DNA of 64,000 bases. Source: Pseudopithomyces maydicus (taxonomy: Eukaryota > Ascomycota > Dothideomycetes > Pleosporales > Didymosphaeriaceae). Numbering within the stretch: position 1 is the stretch's first letter; every line of letters begins with the position of its first letter. Below, in pieces: positions 57,807 to 64,000 of this stretch. The notes beneath the pieces were generated by a model. It was not told the DNA's origin, searched no databases, and saw only the letters and a list, made by a program, of their open reading frames with translations. The translations under genes were made by a program, and so were the position numbers. Location: assembly GCA_026873275.1 (NCBI GenBank), contig JANTUC010000016.1:1302001-1366000 (forward strand), read 5' to 3'.

Positions 57807-58819
57807 TTACATCACATAGTAATATCTCCTCTCATTCGTCTTCAGCAACTCCTCGTTAGCTTCGGCGATTACTCCGGTAGTTTCTTCTGAACTCAGGAAA
57901 CCCTTGTTGGTGAGGACATGTCGTCCAGACAGCCTCAGGAACTTTTCCATATTTCCTTGTGCTAGTACCCCAAGCTTTTTCTCCTGCTCGTCTTCAGGCC
58001 ATGTTCCAATCGGCCAGCGATAGGTCTCTTCCTCGACATCTTCAAATCCTGCTTCCTCAAGTCCAGCGGTCTGTTTGCCCGACACCTTATAGTCAAGCCC
58101 ATCCTGAGCCCAGCTCTCACCAGCGAGTTGTACAAACTTGACCAACGCAGACGCATCTACCGAATCGTATGCCTCGTCATCTGCTCGCAACGGATGCGAC
58201 ATGTCTATAATTTCCAGAGCTCCTCCTGGTCTCAGATGTCTGAAGCACTTCTTGCGAAACCCCGGCCAGTCGTGGATACCGCCAGTGACCATCCGCACAT
58301 GGATGAAATCAAACTGCCCATCTCTGAACCTTGTCCACTCCGGATCGTCGGCATTGTGATGGATGTAATGTACGTTCGCCGCTGTATCGTCCTTCCTAGG
58401 CGGGGGAACGAGATCGGTCGCGATAACTTCGGCGGTCGGGAATGCGTGTGCGATGGCGTTCGCCCATAGGCCCGTGCCAGTTCCGACGTCCAGAATTGAA
58501 GTGATATTGGGCGAGAGAGGTGTGGTGTGGAGCCTGCCTCCGAAGGTCAAGACCCACATGCCATGCTGAAGGTCTGTGGAGAGCGGTGAGACGTGTTTCA
58601 ATGGGAACAAGTTGGTGGAATGCACGAGCAACAATGAACTCCGTACTCACCCAAACGGTTCTGCTCGTCCTGCCGCTAGAGTGAACAGCTGTCCGTAGTT
58701 ACGTGCGTATTGGAACGTACCGAATCCTCAACATCTGCCATTACGTAGATACGATTAATAATCGGGGTGTGTTTGTATTCATAGTCATCCCAAAGGCTGT
58801 CTTCGTGGTCCTGATCCAT
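57807..58819 (-). CDS. SAM-dependent methyltransferase (LaeA/UMTA-like)
   Basis: Exons 58819-58721, 58675-58651 (a 25-nt micro-exon) and 58573-57807 give 296 aa. The micro-exon is needed to form QDEQNRLDLQHGMWVLTFGG, a block typical of the LaeA/UMTA-like family. Motif I is ILDVGTGTGLWANAIA, motif post-I EVIATDLVPP, then NADDPEW and FDFIHVRMVTGGIHDWPGF, and LRPGGALEIIDM. Members include the secondary-metabolism regulator LaeA and many cluster-associated methyltransferases; this one's substrate is unknown. The splice signals are clean (45- and 77-bp introns). No biosynthetic core gene is adjacent, so it is not assigned to a cluster. Confidence 0.87.
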
Positions 58820-61306
58820 GATGGGCGAGATCTGAAGCTGCTGCTGTTGCTGTGATCACGACGACCTAATTAGGATAACACGCGAGACATGCGTCGACTT
58901 TGAAGTTGTTTGGAGGTCGCCGGGGATGTACAAGCACCTCGCGCGCCTGTATAGACGTTTCACGGACTCCCAGATGAGCCCGCTGGCGCGCGTCGCAATG
59001 AATGTCCGTCCGTGACACTAGATGGCTGCGCGGCACAGTCAGCCCATCCCGAAGGGTCGATCCGCCCGCCGTAGACTTTCCCGGACGGTTGTGCCCGCAT
59101 GCATGGTGTGCTCTGCGCATGCCGAGGACCAGGCGGGTAGTTCCAGGCGTCCGCGAATGGGCGTATCGCCATGGGCACAACATGAGACTTTTTAGGCTAG
59201 GTACATGCGTCGGTTATTGGGGCGTTCAGCCATCGTGATCTTGCACGTGCACAAGCTATGACACATAAGGAAGGTGGTCAAGAAACACGGAGGTCTACGT
59301 ACGAGAGCAGATTGGTAGCCAAGAACCTTGTTACTGAATAGGTCCTACTTCACATGAGAGATCTCGACACAATGAAGCCGATACGATATTGGGCACTCGT
59401 ATCCTCGCTTCGTTCATATCCCCTACCTTATTATCTATCTGATTAAGATGATATCTGCCAGACAATCTCATTTCTTGCTCCGTAGGTGGAAGCGGGCAGC
59501 CGCAAAGTTGACTCGCTACACTAGTAGGCGTTTTTATATTCACACCCCGATCTAACTTTCGGCGACCGAGAATAATTTTATGTATACAATCTGCGGCAAG
59601 CGGAGAATACAAAAGGAAAGTATGGGTAAGACGATGTGACAATAGAAACCGTAAACAACATCACTAATTGTAATCGCCTTCTTGTATGAGATTTGGGGTG
59701 GCTATGCATGTATCTGAATACGAAAACAATTTTTTTCAAGTCAAGTGGGAGAAGGCGCCACAGATCTTTGTGAGGCACCGCCACATGAGCTTTCAACACA
59801 ATGTAACATAAGAGTCTCAATATACACAGACTCAGGCTGGGCGGAATCTTCATCAGATGCGCCGCATGTTTGTAATAATTAATTGGCTGCGAGCTCGGGG
59901 CTTCTCCGGTCCTATCATTATATTGAAGATGACAGCAGTTTTATCAGACTTTGTTCGCTTGAATACGTGATCTTCGACTCAGATTGGATACCTAGGAGTA
60001 ATATTCATGAAGAAAAATAATGTAGAAATCGCGATGAACCCTTCAACGATGTTTTATGCATCCAAGGGCGATCTTCAGTGGCTTATGCGTCGAACCCTGT
60101 TCACCCACGCACGAACCTTATGACTCGCTTAGACCGCCAGGACGGAAAGGATGGTCGATCATAATGATAAGGGAATCCATGGATTGCTAGTGAACACGTG
60201 ACAATACGTTTTTGTACCTCTGTAGCATGCGGAATCCCTCTGTGCCTATCCTGCCTGCATATTCTTCTTATATTATACCAATGGAGTGAGGGATAGACTT
60301 GTATGTATGACCTATGAAAGCGAGCGTTGTTGTAAAGGGCGCAACGTTTCTCCATATCTGGTCACTATCGTTTCACAACACAGCCGTACACTGCTTGACG
60401 ATCCCGACTATCGCTGCGAACATGCCATCGGCGAGGCCCTCAAGTGGAGTTCTCTTATTCGTGTTGAATATGGCGATCAACATATCTATGAATCTATCGA
60501 CATCATATATGCGACGAGTAGTCACAGCGCCGAACTGCAAACTTTGCTCGTCAAATCATGATTAGTGAATAGTGGTTTGTCGGTTTTATGCTATCATCTA
60601 GCTGTTAATAGGGAAAGATATTGAATTTGGAAAAGATATGGACACAAATAAACACAGTGAGGATGTGAAGGGGCATACAGCGCACTGATTGGGACATTAT
60701 CTATGCAGGAACAATTTTCGGAGATCTTCGATGTGCAGACGACTCTCGTATTGGTCCCGATGTCTGCACCCATCCATCCATTTCCGATGCTGGCCTAGAA
60801 CAACAGCCACTCGTGGTGCTGCACTTCCCCAAAGCAGGGGTCTGCTGATTACACCTGCTTACAGATGTCGCTAAATCCTGCAGCTGACGCCACCTCCTTA
60901 CACTTTTGACAATATCTCAGCCTTGTCACTATAATAGGTACGGCTGGAGATTCGTGAGCACGCATTTGCAAGCAGTCCACCGTCCTTTCATTTGAGATGA
61001 TGATGATCTTAGCAAGTGTGCTCCCTGCAATTGCTCACTTGTTAGTCATTCGTAGTTTTCGACTCTACACGATTGGTGGATTGATCTGACCATCAGCTCT
61101 TGGTGACCGCCCTACCTCGGCTTTCGCTGATGGTGTTCAGCCATGTATGATGGCCAAGCGCAGTGCGTTAATGTCGCAGCCTGACCTTCAATGGAAATAT
61201 GATATAAATTGAATTGGAAAGCCTAGTAATTCCTTTCAAGCGGGGACACAAACCCGTTCATGAATATCACTGTTTAGTAGGGAGACTCATTGTTTAACTC
61301 TTGAGA
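58820..61306. other. 2.5-kb gene-free region
   Basis: No frame longer than about 105 codons on either strand. A short frame at about 60690-60840 (DIIYAGTIFGDLRCADDSRI..) has a protein-like look but no start, no family match that I recognise and no continuation. It probably includes the promoters of both flanking genes. Confidence 0.45.
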
Positions 61307-63998
61307 ATGAGAGCGTTCCAATATCTGCTGCATATTGCAGCGATTACCTCTGGCACTCAAGCCGCGCCTCAGAGCTCCAACCCCCTTGCTAAGGGAGCAC
61401 CAAAGTCGGCATATTGGCCCGTTCCAGCTACCCCGAAAGGCCCTGTTGAACCGTGAGTTGTCTAAAAGCTAGTATTGTTGACGTATATCTGAGAGTACAA
61501 TAGTCAAATAGCTACAGGACAAAACGCTGTCAACAACAATGAGACCTACGATCCTAGCGAAATCAAGTCCGCAAAGCCCATCAAAGCAAACGTTTTAACT
61601 GCAGCCGCATGTTCCGGACCTGTTACAAGTAATCCCAGTGGCTTCTGGATGGACCAGCAAGATCACAGTGGTAATGCGAGGGGATACGCACCGTTTTTGG
61701 TATGTGGTAAATGGATCGTTGTCTTTGAAGACAGTTGCTAATCGCCTAAGGATGGCTTCTTCAACTACCAAACGTGGCGCAATGTTCAGAATTATGGCGC
61801 GAAAGGTGATGGATCTGGAGATCAGACGGCTGCCATCCAAAATGCGTTGAACGACAACAGCAACGGAGGCACTAGATATCAAGGCCCGCTCGGTGCGCAG
61901 CCCGCGCATGTATTCATTCCTAGCGGAACATATCAGCTTGGGTCGAAGCTCGATCTCCGCAAGGGTACTATCATCATGGGTGACCCAAACAACCCCCCAA
62001 TCTTGAAGGCTGCAAGAGGCTTCAGTGGATCTGTTCTAGTCGAGGGTCGCGACTTCGCCAGCGCTCCCGAGACCAACTTCATGATCATGCTTCGCAATGT
62101 CATCATCGAGTAAGTTTCCTTTTTCATCCGGTACATAGTCTTACCTAACAAAAACTAGCACCACAGCTCTGGACCCAGCACAGCAAATTGCAGCTTTGAC
62201 TTGGAGTGTCGCCCAAGGTTCCGGACTTGGCAACGTCAAGATCAACATGCCTTCAAGCTCCACTGGTCACACGGGTATCCTGATACAAGGAGGCTCCACT
62301 ATCGCCGTTACGGATGTTCAAATTACAGGCGGTGCCATCGGTATTTATAATACAAACCAGCAAGTTGTTTTCAAGAACATTTATTTCAAGTTCTGCACAA
62401 CAGCCTATGTCGCTCCCGGTGGCTTCAATTCGCTACTACAAGGCGTAACTTTTGACACTTGCGGAGTGGGAATCGACGTAACGCAAGGTCATGGCGATGT
62501 CATCCTGCTTGACTCTGAAAGCAAGAACTCAGGTAACACTGTAGTATTCAGAGACTCGTCAAACGACAATGGACCTCGCAACAATCAGGTTGTTATCCAG
62601 AATCTCAAACACGATACTAACAATCCAATCGCGGTCACGTCAACAAATCAGGTCGTACTTGCAGCAAGGGCCACTGTAGACACTTGGGTGTGGGGAAACG
62701 CCGTGCCAGGCCAGTACCAGAAGGGCCAAACCTATGCAAACACCCGCTCTCAGGCGCTTCTTGATGATTCTGGAAAATTCTTCACGAAAGATGCACCAAC
62801 ATATGCAGGATATGCAAAAGATCAGATTGTCAACGTCAAGGCTGTTGCAGGACTGGATGTCAAAGGTGATGGCCGGACGGATGACTCCGCATCGTTGAAC
62901 GCTATTCTTGCACAGAATGCCGCCAACTGCAAGATCACGTGAGTCATACTCCCTGGGACTATTGAAATTCTCACTAACATCATGATTAGATACTTCCCCT
63001 ATGGCGTTTATATCGTGAAAAGTACGCTTTTTATTCCTCCAGGATCACGTATCGTCGGCGAAGCGTGGCCTGTTATCAGCGGTGCAGGTGCGAGATTCAC
63101 CGACGCCAACAATCCCGCTCCGGTCGTGAAGGTTGGAAATGTAAATGATGTTGGCGTCGCTCAAATCTCCGACATGCGCTTTACTGTTGCAGAGCCATTG
63201 CCTGGTGCGAAGATCATGGAGTGGAACATGGAGGGAACACAGAAAGGCGACGTCGGTATCTGGAACTCTGTTGTTAACATCGGTGGATTTAAAGACTCCA
63301 CTGTAACATACTCCTGCGGCTCCCAGGACCCATGCCAGGCTGCACACACCGGTGTTCACCTCACAGCGAGCAGCTCTGTTTATGTGCAGAATCTCTGGGT
63401 GTGGACCGCCGATCACTCCGAGGACGGCCAAGCACCGCTCCAAATCATCTCAACCGGCCGCGGCATCTTGGTCGAGTCCACAAAAGCCACCTGGCTCGTT
63501 GGTTCCGGTTCCGAACACCACTGGCTCTACGGGTACAACTTCAGCGGTGCGAGGAACGTCTATGCCGGGCTGCTCCAGGTAGAATCACCATACATGCAGG
63601 GCCGCGGCGCCGTGAGAGTTGCACCGGCGCCTTGGACCGCTCGAAACGGGGACCCTGACTTCTCTTGGTGTAATGGCGGGGATGGATACTGTCGCTCGTC
63701 CGTTGGGATTAACGTTCAGAACTCGCAAAACGTCTATCTCTATTCCTCGTCGACTTGGACGTTCTTCGATGGCGAGTGGAACGGTCAATATGGTCAAGAC
63801 AATCAGTGCGGAGTACAAAGTGGGACGTATTGCCAGCTGAACATGAATAGAGTGACGGGTAGCAGCAGTCTTTCTTGGTATGGCATGAACACTAAATCGG
63901 GTGAGGTGATGGTGTTGGATGGACAGTTGAACCCGAAAACACTCAACAACCCTGGAGGATGGGGCGGCAACTTGGTGGCCTATAGACAATTTGCCTAA
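61307..63998 (+). CDS. Exo-beta-1,3-glucanase, GH55 family
   Basis: Secreted enzyme that trims glucose or gentiobiose from beta-1,3-glucan ends. Exons 61307-61452, 61504-61699, 61751-62109, 62159-62938 and 62990-63998 (introns 49-51 bp) give 829 aa; the stop lies two bases before the window end. The signal peptide is MRAFQYLLHIAAITSGTQAA. Two tandem right-handed beta-helix (pectate-lyase-like) halves follow: the first begins FNYQTWRNVQNYGAKGDGSG, the second VNVKAVAGLDVKGDGRTDDS, the duplicated YGAKGDG-type entry that defines GH55. Later markers: YFPYGVYIVKSTLFIPPGSR, TKATWLVGSGSEHHWLYGYN and QNSQNVYLYSSSTW. The first intron's acceptor is CAATAG (61503), since the two later AG options lose frame. 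Likely roles: cell-wall remodelling, mycoparasitism or nutrition. Confidence 0.94.
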
Positions 63999-64000
63999 TC

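Noticed and set aside
38687..58819. Terpene cyclase, P450 remnant, methyltransferase and transporters as one biosynthetic cluster
   Set aside because: The genes are spread over 27 kb (31.4-58.8 kb) with unrelated genes (HET, Ctr, FRE, M81) between them, and the P450 is dead.
60689..60874. Short plus-strand coding-like stretch
   Set aside because: Fewer than 60 codons, no start in the interesting frame, no continuation or family match.

Overview
This is a nuclear window from a filamentous ascomycete (Pezizomycotina, possibly Dothideomycetes; the class is a guess). Short GT-AG introns (mostly 45-110 bp with CTRAC-type branch sites), three HET-domain genes, a Pth11-type 7TM protein, a GH55 glucanase, a fungal terpene cyclase and AT-rich, RIP-looking repeat islands all point that way. 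There is no operon structure. Gene models were built by hand from reading frames, splice signals and family motifs.

Layout. 0.4-2.5 kb: HET gene. 4.2-9.7 kb: mitochondrial housekeeping block (m-AAA protease subunit, LysM membrane protein, QCR8). 11.3-18.4 kb: three divergent tandem paralogues of an unrecognised family, two with mitochondrial-looking N-termini. 19.0-20.8 kb: head-to-head PAM18/TIM14 and RLP24. 21.9-26.2 kb: a glutathione S-transferase-like gene and a five-exon HET gene. 26.3-32.2 kb: decayed island with a zinc-knuckle pseudogene carrying a tandem array of mini-exons and 41-nt introns, a MITE-like element, a possible small secreted protein and a CYP52-like P450 pseudogene. 33.9-38.1 kb: 7TM receptor-like gene and APC permease. 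38.7-45.6 kb: stand-alone terpene cyclase domain, an AT-rich insertion between 14-bp direct repeats, an MlrC-type (M81) hydrolase divergent from an MFS sugar transporter. 45.9-54.9 kb: long HET gene, copper transporter divergent from a ferric reductase, and an unrecognised 602-aa protein. 57.8-64.0 kb: LaeA/UMTA-like methyltransferase and a complete GH55 exo-beta-1,3-glucanase ending two bases before the window edge.

How genes relate: the clearest functional pair is the copper transporter and the metalloreductase, which share one 480-bp intergenic region. PAM18, QCR8 and the m-AAA protease all act at the mitochondrial inner membrane but are separate transcription units. The terpene cyclase, methyltransferase, P450 remnant and transporters do not form a convincing biosynthetic cluster.

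Quality warning: six otherwise well-conserved genes are broken by single-base shifts at nine places, seven of them in G or C runs of five to seven. Eight of the nine are repaired by adding one base. This looks like homopolymer miscounting in the assembly more than real gene death, and should be resolved before calling these loci pseudogenes. The most unusual structure is the mini-exon/mini-intron array at 27.1-27.8 kb.
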